A DNA stretch of 64,000 nt, taken from the NCBI GenBank assembly GCA_008330645.1, contig VLTN01000014.1, positions 124,001 to 188,000 on the forward strand. Reading direction: 5' to 3'. The position numbers and the translations under genes are program-made. The stretch is from Cafeteria roenbergensis. Taxonomy: Eukaryota; Sar; Bigyra; Bicosoecida; Cafeteriaceae. The notes under the pieces were generated by a model. That model searched no databases. It had not been told where the DNA came from and was given only the letters and a program-made list of their open reading frames with translations. Shown in pieces: positions 21,155 through 31,924 of the stretch; the first letter of the stretch is position 1; the number at the start of each line of letters is the position of its first letter.

Positions 21155-22701
21155 ATGGTGAGGGCCTAGCGGGCGCTCTCCGCGCGATGGGCGCCGCCGC
21201 GCTTCGCCGAACTCGTTGCTGCTGAGTGTGAAGCAGCTCGCCCTGCTTGCCTCGCCTTTGCTCGCTCGTCGCAGGAAAAGTTCAGCCTTTGGAACGACCG
21301 CAAGACGGGTGTCAACCCGTTTGTGCCTCTCCCGGCCCGCGTGCCGTCGAACCGCGTGGTGCGGGCCATTCGCGCTGCCGCCGCGTGGGTGATTGCTGCG
21401 ATCATCCGCGGGCCGCTCGTGGCGATCCTCATGGGCTTGTTGTGGCTGTCTTCTGCCGTCGATGACATCGTGAGTGTGGGTTGTGCCTCCACCTGCGAGG
21501 CTGAGAGGGGCCGCCGCGCTGCAGCGCCGCGAACCAGGGAGCGGCCAGGCACCGCGCTCGAGCGCTGACCAGACCTTCCTCTGTCGCTGCCGGTCACCGC
21601 GCTCCCCTGCGTCCCCTGCAGCTGCGCCCCTCGGCTGGTGCTGCCGCTTGGGCATGGCGCCGCGCCGTGGTTTCGCCGGTGGCCTCTGCGCTTCTCGGAG
21701 CCATCGGCTTCCTCTCAGCGGAGGACGTCAACCTGCCGCCTCGCCGCCTGGCGCTTCCTGAGTCGGCGGCCGTCGGCGCAGCCGCGGCGGACTTTCCCCC
21801 CGCCGCCTCTCGAAGCGACGCCGCGTCGCTCCACCGCGTTCAGTCCGGCGACGTCTTGATCTGCAACCACACTTCGTTCGCCGACGTCCTCTTCCTCGCC
21901 GCCCGCTTCGCCCCCGTCTTCATGCTCTCGGGTCTCGACGGCTCTGCCAAGACCGCCGGCACATGGGAAGCCCTCGTCGCCGCGATGGCGCCTGTGCCAG
22001 CCTCCGTGGCGGGGCCGGCGCCGCACGCGCCAGTCGTCGACGCGTCGAAGGCACACGAGACCGTTGGCTCCGCCAAGGAGCTCCCGCTGTCCTCAACAGC
22101 GGCGGGCGCTGTCGCCGCGGCGCAGCTGTCCGGGGCGGGGCCTCTGGCGGTGTGGCTGGAGGGTGGCACGCGGACGAACGGCCGATCGGTCATCAGGGCA
22201 TCAGCGGCCGCAACGGACATCGCGATGGGAGGGGCCTCGTGCCGCGTGCGGTCAGCTGACGCTGATGTCGCGGCGACCGCCTCTCGGTCGGCTGTCCTTC
22301 ACTACGTGGCTGTGGCGTACCCTGCCTCCCCCGCACCGCTCCCGGTGTCGCCCACGCACCCGCTGGGGTCCGGGTGGGACGCGCTGTGGCAGTGCATGGG
22401 GACGCCGTACCTGGGCGCCCGTGTTGTGCGCGTGGCGCCCGGGCATGAGGCCCAGCTGGGCGACTGCAAGCCGCCCGCGCCCCACGCGGGGCGCGCCGCG
22501 TCGGCCGTGGGAACCACTCCCCTCAAGGGTGCGGGGTTCGCGACAGTGCCCTGGGCCGAGGCGGCGCAGGCAACCCTCGCGCTGATGGTGGGCGGAACGA
22601 CTGGCAGGCCGGTGTCGTGGAACTCGGCGGATGCCATCGAGTGTCAGGCCTTTGCAGACACAGGGGCCAGGCCTTCGCGCGCGTCCGTGCGCACCCACTG
22701 A
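21155..22701 (+). CDS. LOA1: LOA1/VPS66-like lysophosphatidic acid acyltransferase; start codon alone in exon 1
   Basis: PlsC-superfamily membrane acyltransferase related to yeast LOA1 (YPR139C), which makes phosphatidic acid from lysophosphatidic acid and affects lipid droplets. Exon 1 is only ATG (21155-21157), directly followed by donor GTGAGG. Exon 2 is 21275-21469 and exon 3 is 21622-22701, all phase 0, giving 425 residues. The spliced start MEKFSLWNDRKTGVNPFVP aligns with my recollection of the yeast start MEKYTNWRDNGTGIAPFLP, which fixes this unusual first exon. A hydrophobic stretch fills residues 35-60. The acyltransferase motif NHTSFAD is at 148-154 and the EGGTR motif at 246-250. 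The C-terminal half has Ala/Pro-rich spacers, so it is longer than the 300-residue yeast enzyme. Substrate is inferred from the family. Confidence 0.88.
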
Positions 22702-23006
22702 GCGTGTGAACGCAAGTCTAGCCGTCTATTTCCCCACCTCGAGCGCGCCAAGCCAGTCGCAAGCCGGCGCGGTGTCCTCTTGAAGGAGCAAGGGGCCGGC
22801 GCCTGGATGCCCGCGCGCTTGGCCGCTGGCGTGCACCCGTGTGAGCCGCGCTGGAAACGGCCCCCAATGCGGAGTATCTTGCGCCGGCCCGTGCTGCGGA
22901 GTGGCGGCGCCTCGGGCTCGGAGCCGCGCGATGGCGCCCAGCACCACACACAGCCGGGCTCTGTCCTGCGCGCCCAAGGCTCTGATTTTTCGTCACACCT
23001 GCCGCC
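22702..23006. other. Intergenic spacer, LOA1-like 3' to E-Syt 5'
   Basis: This 305 bp holds the 3' UTR of the acyltransferase gene and the promoter of the next gene on the same strand. I see nothing else in it. Confidence 0.5.
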
Positions 23007-26000
23007 ATGAATACCAAGCCAACCCCGCACGACCTGCTGCGGGCGGGCCTTGCACTGGCCCCCGTGGCGGTCTGCGTCGGCCTGGGCTACGCGTAAGCCC
23101 GGCGAGGCGCGGGTGGCAACTGCCTGTGACAAGTGACCACATGCTCCGAGGGCGCGTGACTAGATCCCGAGCCCGCCACCCCTGCAAACTGCATGCACTG
23201 CGCGCAGTATTTCATGGCTTGGCGCAGGCCCGGTGTGGCTGCTCGTGGGACTGGTGCTCTCCGTTGTGCTGGCAGCCGTGTTGCGGGTTGGGAGCAATCA
23301 GCCGGTCCGGCCACCGACGGCTCCCCTGGCGGTCGAGGACGTTCCCGTCGCAGAGCGCCCATCGTGGCTGACGGACTCAACGACTGTGAGAGGGAGCGCG
23401 CGAGGGGGCGCGCGGCCGCCTTGCTGCGGCGCGCGACGAATCACTTGCCTTGCTGCCCGCCCGTCGGCAAACCACTGCTCCCGCCCGGATGCCTGAATGC
23501 CGCAGGATACCGGTTCGATGCTGAACCACATCCTTGCTGGTTTGTGGCCGTACCTGCGCGCGTACGCGGAGCGGATGATCCGCGACGGCATGCGGGAGCC
23601 AATGACCCTCGGCGTGCTAACGCTGTCGCTCGAGCGCGCCTGCCTCGGGGCTGTCCTGCCCCTCATGGCCGAGTGTGAGCGTGGCGCTGCACCGCGCTGC
23701 TCTGCTCCGCTGCCCGCCGCGGGCTTGCCTGTGGCAAGGGTGATGCGGCGCCGGCACACTCCCGCGCCGGCAGGCAGCTCGACGAGCCCGCTCCCGCGCG
23801 CGCCATGCACCCAGCGCAGCGCGTGGCCAACCCCCGCGTTCCCGCCCCTCCGCACGCCTTCCCTGCAGCATGCAAGTACGACTTGTCCGCGAGCGAGGAG
23901 CGCTTGGACCTCATCGCGGACCTCGTGGTCGACACGGCTATGATTCCGCCCGATACCTTCGCCCGTGCAATGAAAGGCGCCCCAGGCCAGAGCGGCGGCG
24001 AGGCCGAGCGCTTCGAGGTCCGCATGCTCGCGACCGCGACCGTTGCTGGCGTTCAGCTGACCCTTCCCGTGCGCGTCTCTCGGGTGTTTCTGCGAGCAAA
24101 GGTCCGCCTCTCGCTTTCTCTGAACGGGGAAGCGCCCTATATGTCGATGCTGGCCATATCATTCGTCACGGAACCCGACCTGGACCTCGCGATCGACATC
24201 GGACCGGTGAGGGAGGCGATACGCTGCGCAGGGCTCAGCGGGGCACAGCGCAGCGCCGACCCTGGCGCAACCCCCAGCCGACCCCTCGCCGAGCGTTCGC
24301 GTGCCGCTCCGCGTGCGCCGGCCGCAGTCTCTGGTCACCGGCTTCGCGACAGGTCGCCTTGACAGCTCTCTCTCCCTGTGGCGGTCGCTCGTGCTTGACG
24401 CGGCGAAGAAGCAGCTGCTTGGCATGTGCGAGGTGAGACCCCAGCCACCGCCCTCCTGTCGCTGCGAGCGCCCGCCTATTCTCGAAGCGAAACCGCGCCG
24501 TCGCGTGCTGCCGTGATGCCCGAGGCCCTCTGCAAGGCCGCAAGGCGCGTCCTCGCACGAGCCAGATGTTGGTCCGCGCAGAGCGCGCCTCGCCGAGCGG
24601 CGCGTGTGCGCGCCAACGCCCGCCCCCTTCCCCCACCGCCCTCTCCCCACGAGTCACCCGCAGGCCACCGGTGGGAGCCCCATGGTGAACAGGGTGCTGG
24701 ACCGCGGCTGGGAGGCGAACGGTCGCTTCCTCGTTGACCCGCTGCACTCTCCAGCCCGCCCCCTCGTCGTCGGCGGGCTCATGTTGCGGATTGTGCGCGT
24801 GGACATCGACGACGCGCCCGGCACAGCAGCGCGCCACCACCACCGCGTGGCTATCACGGCCGGCGCGGGCCTCGCCCGCGCAACCACCTCCACCCTGCTC
24901 CGTACAAACCATCGCATCCCCGCCCGAGGGCCGGGGACCACGGATCTGCTGCTCGCGCTTGAGCGGCACCCCCACGCCTCCTCCAGCGACAGGGCTGGCG
25001 ACCCCGGCACCGCGACCGACCCCGCCGAGCTGCCTCCTCCCGTGTCCCTGGCCGAACAGCGCCGAGCCGCGCTCATTGAGGCGCCTGTCGACGCCGAGGT
25101 CATGCTCTGGATCCACGGGACGAAGCAAATGTCCGCGTCGGACCCCGTCACGGCCGCGCCCCCCGCGCCCCGCGACTCGCTCGCCTGCGCGTCCGTCCCC
25201 ATTCAACGCATCATCAGGGAGGCCACCGGGGTGGCAGAGCGCGTGTCCGCCCCGTTCCTCAACCCCTCCACCGGCTTCAGCGGAACGCTCACCTTGGACG
25301 TGGCCTATCTCCCGACAGCCTCTTGGGAGGCAATCGCTCGTGACCGCCTCGCTGCTGTTGCCGCTGCAGCCGCGGCGCGGGCCGCGGACGAGGGCGCCTC
25401 CGCTCTCCGCGACGCTCTGCTGCGCAAGCGAATCGCAGCCCTCGGGTCGGCCAACGACGCGGCGAGCGTCAGCGCGACAGTGCAAGCAGCGCAGGCAGCC
25501 GGGGCAGGGGCGGCGGGTCCCGACGTCTCTGCCGGATGGGCGCACGGCGCCGACTCCAACGGCGGCTCGCCCCTGCCCACACCCGCAGGCTCGGAATTGC
25601 AAGATCATTCTGTGGCGCCTCAGACGCTGGACCTTCCGCCGTCGGGATCTGCCCTGCCGCCGCTGCAGGGGCTGACGTCGTCCTACGCGGGAGTGCTCAT
25701 TGTTCACGTGCACAGCGCCGCGGGCCTGCCGGCCGCGGACATGCTGACTGGCCTTGCTGACCCGTGAGCCGCGCAAGTCGCCCCCCCCCGGGGGGGGGGA
25801 GGGGAGGAACGCCTGTCTGCAAGGCCGCTCGCTCGCTTGCCTTGCGGCTTTGCTGCCTTGCTTGCTTGCATTGCTTGCATTGCTTGCATTGCTTGCATTG
25901 CTTGCATTGCTTGCATTGCTTGCATTGCTTGCATTACTTGCTTGCATTGCTTGCATTGCTTGCATTGCTTGCATTACTTGCTTGCATTGCTTGCTTGCAT

Positions 26001-26871
26001 TGCTTGCGTTGCTTGCATTGCTTGCTTGCATCGCTTGCCCACGAGTCGCTCGCACGCCCCACCCCCGATCCCGCCCCGACTCACCGCAGGTTCGTCCGGT
26101 TGTGCATCTGCAGCCACCGCGACGCCGACGACAGCGAGGACGACGGCAGCCCGGTCCGCGAGAGCAGGCGCCGCACCCGCACGCAGAGCCTGACGGTGAC
26201 GCCGGAGTGGCGAGAGACGTTCACGCTCCCCGTGCGGCGCCCCGTGAGCAGCCAGTGGCTTCGCATGGAGGTGTGGGACGCGGATGAGCGGCCCTTCCCC
26301 GACGAGCTGATTGGCTCCGCGGAGGTGCCCCTCCACGAGATCAGCGGCAAGAGTGAGTCAAAGCGCGGCAGAGCGGCGTGCGGTCAGGGGCAGCGCCGCG
26401 CGGGGGGGGGGGGGGGGGGCAGGCGGAGGCGGCGCGCGCCCGCTGAGCACTTGCCCTGCGACTTAACCGCTGGAGGCTGGCCACGCACCGACGGCCGCTC
26501 CCTGGCCACGACTCACGGCTGGCCTGCGCTGCCCGCGGGCTGCGCTCGCCACCCGGGTGGCAGGCGGCCTGCAGGGCCTCTCTGAGCATGGGCTCGGTCC
26601 GCGCGCGGAGTGAGCAACGCGCGCTGCCCGCCGGATTCTACATGATTCGTGTGCCGTCGCAGCATTCTTCCCGGGCCCGGTCCGCATCGTCCAGAACATG
26701 GCGGCGGCAGGACGGCGCGAAGGCGGGGCGCGTGACCCTGGCCACCGCTCCAGGCGCAGCGCCGCTGCGTTCTCGCGCGCAGACGCTGTGCCGCCGACGC
26801 ACGGTGCAGTGGCCGGCGCACCCATCCTGCGCTTCACGGCCACGTTCCGTCCCTTCTCTGCCTTGTTTTGA
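23007..26871 (+). CDS. Extended synaptotagmin / tricalbin (membrane hairpin, SMP domain, C2 domain)
   Basis: ER-anchored tether and lipid-transfer protein of ER-plasma membrane contacts. Eight exons join in frame: 23007-23092, 23208-23385, 23506-23674, 23869-24206, 24328-24432, 24664-25763, 26090-26352 and 26663-26871, for 815 residues. The N-terminal hydrophobic hairpin is residues 10-56. The SMP domain follows (about 75-300), opening with LNHILAGLWPYLRAYAERM. After a roughly 300-residue low-complexity region comes a C2 domain starting YAGVLIVHVHSAAGLP. Calcium-loop aspartates are present in GLADPF and VWDADERPFPDE. The last exon supplies a final C2-like strand LRFTATFRPF. Only one C2 is present, fewer than in animal and yeast relatives. 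Introns 6 and 7 carry a C9G10 palindrome, a 9 bp minisatellite and an 18-G tract. Exon 2 was placed at 23208 because the nearer acceptor breaks frame. Confidence 0.88.
25781..25799. repeat. C9G10 perfect palindromic tract in E-Syt intron 6
   Basis: Nine C followed directly by ten G, 17 bp after the intron 6 donor. In RNA it would fold back tightly or block structure-sensitive splicing. Confidence 0.85.
25861..26037. repeat. 9-bp minisatellite (GCTTGCATT)n in E-Syt intron 6
   Basis: About 19 units of GCTTGCATT, interrupted by short TACTTGCTTGC-type variants that recur at about 60 bp, so a higher-order repeat is visible. The unit length is a multiple of three, so the array is open in several frames and looks coding when it is not. 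It sits between donor 25764 and acceptor 26089. Confidence 0.95.
26402..26419. repeat. G18 tract in E-Syt intron 7
   Basis: Eighteen consecutive G on the sense strand inside the 310 bp intron 7. It is a strong quadruplex candidate in DNA and pre-mRNA. Confidence 0.85.
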
Positions 26872-27042
26872 GCCCAAGCTGTGCGAGTTTGTCAGGCAAG
26901 TTCGCACCAGCGCGTGCGCGGCCGTCTCGCGCGCTGGCACGTGAATGCCACGTCATCGACGGCAGCCGCCAGCGCACAGCATTCGGCGCGAGCCTCGCAT
27001 CCCGTCTCACTCACTCGCTGCAGGAGGCTGCACTCGAGACGA

Positions 27043-27945
27043 ATGCTGGGACCGTCTCGCCAGTTTTCGAGCGCAGGGGCGCGGCGGCTGGGCGTGGCGC
27101 GGTTGCCCCCCGCACCGGTGCGCCTCGGCGCGCAGCGGGCCGCCGTGCCCGCCCGGGCGGCACCAAGGCGCCCAGTTTCGTCATGGACTATCAAGGACTA
27201 CTCCGACGGGGCTCGGTCTGCCGGCTTCATGGACTTCCTTCCCCCTGGGGCGCCGGTTCTGTTTGCCCTGCTGGGCGCGTACCCGTTTGCGCATTTCGCG
27301 CTCCTGCTCGCGCCCCACGCGCGGCGTGAGGAGCTCGTTCGGGTCCACAATGCCCTCGTCCGGCAACTTGGGGATGCTGTTGGAGCGGACACGAACTGCC
27401 TCAAGGTCCATAGCCCGCACGACGCTGCGCGGTTTTTGCAAACGTACGGCGCGGTGATTCTGTCGTTCATGTCGGCCGTGCACTGGGGGGCCGTCACCGC
27501 ACGGGCAGTCAAGGGGTCGGGCGTGCTCGCCCTCGTTGCTTCCATGGTTCCTGCCGTCGCGGCGTGGGCCGCGCTCAACACCAGCACGGACGTGAACCCA
27601 CCCGTCGCGGGCCGCGATGACGACCACACTCGCGCCGCTGTGGTGCCCGAGAGCATCAGGCAGCACCTCTCCGCCGAGCCGGCGGACATTCGCTTTCCCT
27701 CGCCCAACTCCGTGCTCGCCGGCGGGTTCGTGTGGGTGCTGCTTCAAGATATGATGGCCGTGGCGGCCGGCCGCTTGCCGCCATGGTATGTCACCTACCG
27801 CCTGCTGCTCACAGTCATCGTGACCTCCTGCCTGAAGCTTGCAGACGTTGGAATGGAGGGCGGAGACATGTCCGGGGCAGTGAGCGCCTCGGTGGAGGCG
27901 GCCATCGGAGGCGCCGAGGGCAAGGATGGGGCCGACCGCCGCTGA
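27043..27945 (+). CDS. DUF3429 / TMEM69-like mitochondrial membrane protein
   Basis: Single-exon gene of 300 residues. The first roughly 50 residues are Arg/Ala/Ser-rich without acidic residues, as expected of a mitochondrial targeting sequence. The body has about five hydrophobic segments. It contains the DUF3429 signature TYGAVILSFMSAVHWGA followed by a hydrophobic VASMVPAVAAWAAL helix, matching TMEM69 and bacterial DUF3429 proteins (inner-membrane proteins of unknown biochemical role). ATG 27043 is the first in frame; the upstream frame lacks an ATG. It lies 171 bp downstream of the E-Syt stop on the same strand. Family membership is fairly sure; function is unknown. Confidence 0.82.
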   Translation: MLGPSRQFSSAGARRLGVARLPPAPVRLGAQRAAVPARAAPRRPVSSWTIKDYSDGARSAGFMDFLPPGAPVLFALLGAYPFAHFALLLAPHARREELVRVHNALVRQLGDAVGADTNCLKVHSPHDAARFLQTYGAVILSFMSAVHWGAVTARAVKGSGVLALVASMVPAVAAWAALNTSTDVNPPVAGRDDDHTRAAVVPESIRQHLSAEPADIRFPSPNSVLAGGFVWVLLQDMMAVAAGRLPPWYVTYRLLLTVIVTSCLKLADVGMEGGDMSGAVSASVEAAIGGAEGKDGADRR

Positions 27946-28344
27946 GACCTGCCTTGTCACAGGGGAGGTGAGAGAGCGCGCGGAGGTTGAGGCTTGGGGT
28001 CGGCGGCTGCAGTGTGGCTTCGCGCGTGCTCGCATGCACGCATGCCTGAGTGTGCTTGGGCTGGTGTTGGCGCCGCCCGCAATTCATGCGACTGACACTC
28101 ATGCGGCTGGGAGCGGGACGACACGGCGCGACCGCGGGACGGGCCGGATATACGGGGCGTGGGATGCGCGGCATTTGAGGGGCCTGGGGAGACATGGAGG
28201 CGGGGCTGGTGGTCCAACGCAAACGCCGCGATCAGCCCGGCTGCCCGGCTGGCTGGCGATGCACGAAGGGTCGGCGGAAGGCAGCATTGCCAGGCGACGC
28301 GGGGTGGTGGTTTGGTGAGGCGGGCTGGCGGGGCCGCGGGCGGC
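27946..28344. other. Convergent intergenic spacer
   Basis: This 399 bp lies between the 3' ends of the DUF3429 and TLC genes. I see no gene or notable repeat. Confidence 0.55.
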
Positions 28345-29832
28345 TCAGAGACCCTCGTTGACAAACTTCTCGTTGGAGGTGCTGGTGTCCTTCCGCCACT
28401 CGATGCCCAGCGTGGAGCGCAGCACCTCGTCGATGAGACGGCCTGCCACGAGCCGCTGCGTCCACATGATCTGCATGCCGAAGATGATGATGAACATGAC
28501 GCTGCCCAGGACAATCTGGGGCATGGAGAGGAACTGCTCTGTGTAGCCGAGGTAGATTTTGTGGGCGAAGTAGGCGGACGTGAAGAACCGGCACGGGATC
28601 CAGGAGAGCACGGTGATGACGCGGAGGACGAGACGGGCGGTGCCCTCGGGGATCGCGCGCTGGGCCACGAGGAAGACGGCTGCGGTGGGGTGCGGGCAAG
28701 AGGGGGAGGGGGCTGCAGTTTCGCCAAGGGGGGGCGGGGCGAAAAGGCGCCGAGCAGGGCCGGCTGACGGACCAGCCAGCGGCTTGGCATCAGCAGCGCT
28801 TTGGGGCTGGAAAGAGGGGAGGGGGGTGCGCTGCCTGGACCCAGATCACCGTGTGAGCGGGGATGGAAGCAACGCTTGGGCAAGATGCGTCCTGTCGGCG
28901 GCTCGACGGCTTGCCCCGCTCACTGTTGACTTCGATAAAAATCGCACGAGACCACATGTTCTCGAGCTCGGGAACGGAGAGGCTGATCAAGGCTCCCATG
29001 ACCACGGCAACGTGGTGCAGCAGAATTTCTCCTGGGCTGCACGAAGCAACGGAGACGGGAAATCGAGGGCGCGCGAGCAAGAGGCCGGGTGACGGGGAGG
29101 CATGAGCGAAGCAAACAGCCCAAAGCTCGCAGCACACGAGCATGCGGCGGTCCAGCCAGACCCTGTTGGTACAGGGCGGGAGGCGTCGACCTTCCGTCGC
29201 CGGGCGCGGTAAATCACCAGCTCACCTGCGCACGCATCCCGGGTCGACGAGCACCCAGAGAATGTCCACAACAAAGTAGCCCAGCACCACCTTGGGCTGG
29301 AACGTCGTGTCAGACTCGCGCACAAGCTTGTCGATGCCAAGGATGAGCAGCAGGGGCAGCATGACCTGCAACAGCAGCAAGCGTCGACGGAGCCGGACCA
29401 CGCGCACCTTTGCAGCGCACAAAGGTCGCCGAGCGCCCCATGGCCGCAGCCCCACAGCCCCCACCCCCACCGCCCTTGCAACCGTTTGCCACAAAGCCGA
29501 AACGGCAAGCCTCGAGGGCGCAGGAAGCCACGCGCACTCGCAAGCCGCGCAAGGACAACCGCGAAGGCACCCTTGGCTGAGCCGCTCGCGCCCCTCGCTC
29601 CGAGCAGGAGAAGTGCGCCCCAAGGAGGGCGCGCATATGCGTCCCAACGCCTGCTGCCGCATTGCCCGCGGCTTACCATGTTGAAAATGTCGTGGTACTT
29701 CTTCGTGGAAGCGCTTTTTACGAGCTGCGGCAGCCAACTCGAGCCGGCCGTGCTCGCAGTCCTACCCTCCTTTGAGCTGGCAGGCGGAGAGGGAATCACA
29801 GCAGGCGCTGGATTGCGGCGGCGGGTCGTCAT
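28345..29832 (-). CDS. TLC (TRAM-LAG1-CLN8) domain membrane protein, TLCD4/TMEM56-like
   Basis: Multi-pass membrane protein of 247 residues from four exons: 29832-29677, 29365-29226, 29036-28924 and 28679-28345 (phases 0, 2, 1). The TLC domain shows VLGYFVVDILWVLVD, then the family His pair in LLHHVAVVMG (His106-His107), then a split FIEVNTVFLV corresponding to the conserved LE-x-ST-pF block. The tail is polar. Length is close to human TLCD4 (263). TLC proteins include ceramide synthases and membrane-composition regulators. The ceramide synthase Lag1 motif is not evident, so a TLCD-type role in membrane lipid composition is the likelier inference. Introns use GTAAGC once and GTGAGC twice. Confidence 0.85.
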
Positions 29833-30206
29833 GGCGTCAAGCTTGACCGGCGTAGGAGTGCATTTCCCGGGCCGAGGCGCAATTTTGGCAGGGCTGCAAA
29901 ATTGGGCGCTGGCGACGCGGGTGACGACGGAGGACCCGCTTCAGCCAATCGTTCGCCGCCGACCCAGCGGCGGGCGTCGGTGGGCCGGGCGCGGCGGCAC
30001 CCGCCAAACGCAAAAAAGCCCTCCACGAGGGGAGGGCTAGGCTGCTTGAGTGAATTGCGCTGGTGGTTCTCCGAGAGTCGAATGTTGGGAATGGGAGCTC
30101 TTAAGACATCCGCTGCACCTGGCCACGAGGGCCTGCCTTCATCCACGCGTCGCCAGCACAAGGCTGGCGCGCACCGTCCGGCACAGGCGCAGAGGTGTAC
30201 CTCATC
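29833..30206. promoter_or_regulatory. 5' flank of the TLC gene
   Basis: GC-rich sequence upstream of the TLC start codon, presumably its promoter. It contains a short hairpin at about 30019-30036 (CCCTCC...GGAGGG type). Nothing else is recognisable. Confidence 0.35.
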
Positions 30207-30375
30207 ATCAAAGCTAGTTAGAACCGTCTGTTTTGGAAAAACCAAAGAACAGCTAATCAACTGGAAAATAAATCCTGATGAATATGGTCTTACTGGAAAC
30301 GGACCAGCCCTCAACGTAAATATATAGTGATGCTCACAAATTACAGCGCTAAAACTATTGCAAACTTATCGTCAT
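30207..30375. other. AT-rich island of possible foreign origin
   Basis: About 170 bp with roughly 60-65 percent A+T, abruptly different from flanking DNA at about 65-70 percent G+C. It includes an in-frame tail of around 38 codons using A/T-ending codons (Lys AAA, Asn AAT) before a stop near 30327, unlike any gene in this window. I do not recognise the peptide. The composition would fit a scrap of mobile-element, viral or organellar DNA. No ends or target-site repeats are visible, and no family is assigned. Confidence 0.5.
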
Positions 30376-30627
30376 GCTTGGTGCTTTTTCAGTCGACTTC
30401 GAAATCGAAGCGGCATTGCTTCCTCCCACTGCTGGCCTGAGGCGCCCCCGTCGCTATCGACAACGCCAAGTCCCTGCAAGCTGCTTGCCAAACGATTGAG
30501 TGGCACGCATGGCTCGAGGCTGGAGAGTGTGGCCGCAAGCGAAGCGAGGCAAATACGCAGTTGGCTTTAGCTGGCCGCCGCGCACACAGGAACACCCATC
30601 AGCCGCCGAACGAGGCCTTCAGGCACT

Positions 30628-30661
<34 letters not shown>

Positions 30662-30689
30662 AGCACGGCTCCGGAGAGAAAGGGGACGC
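30376..30689. other. Spacer downstream of NDUFS6
   Basis: This 314 bp holds the NDUFS6 3' flank (minus strand) and a GA microsatellite. Nothing else is seen. Confidence 0.5.
30630..30660. repeat. (GA)15 microsatellite
   Basis: Pure GA dinucleotide run of 31 bp just beyond the NDUFS6 stop codon, probably within its 3' UTR. Confidence 0.95.
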
Positions 30690-31685
30690 CTACTGCTGGT
30701 CCTGCCAGTTGGCTTGCCAGTCGGGGAAGGCCGGCTTGACGCCATGAGCCTTCTTGATGTAGCGCAGCGAGCAGTACGGGCAAGTCTCAGGGGCCTTGTC
30801 CGTGACGGCGACCCACTCGGCCGGGTGGCCAGTTGCCCCACCGCCTGCGAGGTGAACGAGGAGTTGGGCGGTGAGGGCAAGCAAGGTCACAACAGATGGC
30901 GCCGCGCGCACCAGCAAAGCCGGATGTTGGGGACGCGTTCCAGATGCAGTCGAGCGCAGGGAGGCATGCACATGCCCTTGCAATAAGGGCACGGCGGAAC
31001 GGCCGCCGCAAGGCGGCCGGCCCTGGGTCCAAGCAGCGGGGCCGTCATGTTGGCAGCCGCAGGCGGCGCTGTCCTCTCCGCCCACTAACCAGGCGATACC
31101 CTTGCCCCGCGTTTTCGTGCGCGTGGCGGTACTCGGCGTTCGGTGCTTTCACGTGGAGCGGGAGCGGGCTCGAAAGGCGCCGCCCGCGCACGCGCCAGAG
31201 CGCGCGGCAATCCTGTCGAGCGCTCACCTCCGTCACAGAGCGCAAAGTCGTGCTCCACCTCGATGACCGGCACCTCCTGGACCATCTTGAGCGCGTTGCT
31301 CCGCTGGCGGTTTGCCACGGAAGCATCGATGGGCTGCGCGGGCGCGAGGGGGGCAGCGGGCCGGGCGCTCGAGGCGGACAGGCCGGCGAAAGCCAGGGCA
31401 GCAGGCGGGCGTCGAGCGTCCGAGCCAGCCGCGAGGCCACGGGCGCCGCCAAGATACGCGCGGCTCCCCATGGGGCACGAACCAGCTTCAGGAAGCCGAG
31501 CGTACCGTACGGCACAGGACCCGCACCTGGCGAGGCGAGAAGGCAGGGCCCCAATGCGGCGCGCGGCTCACCCGGTTCGAGACGGTCTGGACGAAGCGCA
31601 CGGCGACGGGTGCGGCGGACCGAGCGGCAGCCGCAGCCGCGCCTGAGCGGGACAGAGCAGCGAAGCGCCTGGCAACAGCAGCCAT
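30690..31685 (-). CDS. NDUFS6: NDUFS6, zinc-binding accessory subunit of mitochondrial complex I
   Basis: Matrix-arm accessory subunit of NADH:ubiquinone oxidoreductase (13 kDa, zf-CHCC fold). Exons 31685-31572, 31333-31228 and 30844-30690 join in frame to 124 residues, the same length as human NDUFS6. An Ala/Arg-rich targeting sequence fills roughly residues 1-30. The core EVEHDFALCDGGGGATGHP aligns with human EVETRVIACDGGGGALGHP, and the zinc ligands Cys71, His80, Cys95 and Cys98 (TCPYC) are all present. Intron 2 (383 bp) splits the run of glycines. The start was chosen at ATG 31685 because it gives a presequence, while upstream codons do not resemble the family. Confidence 0.95.
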
Positions 31686-31924
31686 GCCTCGGGATGCTCG
31701 AGAGCAGTGCGCGACCGAGCGCGGGACGGCCGGGCCGCGCAGCAGCCGAGCGGCGCCAGGCTCTGCACCAGCGCGGTCATTGTCGATCCGGTTCAGCCAG
31801 GCGCGCGAGCACGCACTTGCACACTCGCACACTCGCGTCTCCCGTGCCAGGCCCCGGGGCCTTTGCATGTGCTTGCCACGCTGTCAGAGGCTACGCCGGC
31901 CGGAAGCGCTCGGCACCAACGATC

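Noticed and set aside
23092-23233. Nearest acceptor for E-Syt exon 2 (GCAG just before GCCCGGTG)
   Set aside because: It puts the second membrane segment out of frame. The acceptor before 23208 restores ISWLGAGPVWLLVGL.
25861-26037. CRISPR-like array
   Set aside because: Repeats are 9 bp, directly tandem, with no spacers, and lie in a eukaryotic intron.
25764-26585. Open frames translating the minisatellite as Cys-Leu-His or Ser-Asn-Ala repeats on both strands
   Set aside because: The repeat unit is 9 bp, so any frame stays open. Flanking exon phases (CC before 25764, G after 26089) restore the C2 domain only if the array is an intron.
30207-30375. Calling the AT-rich island a named virus or transposon remnant
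   Set aside because: It is too short, has no recognisable domain, terminal repeat or target-site duplication. Composition alone does not identify a family.
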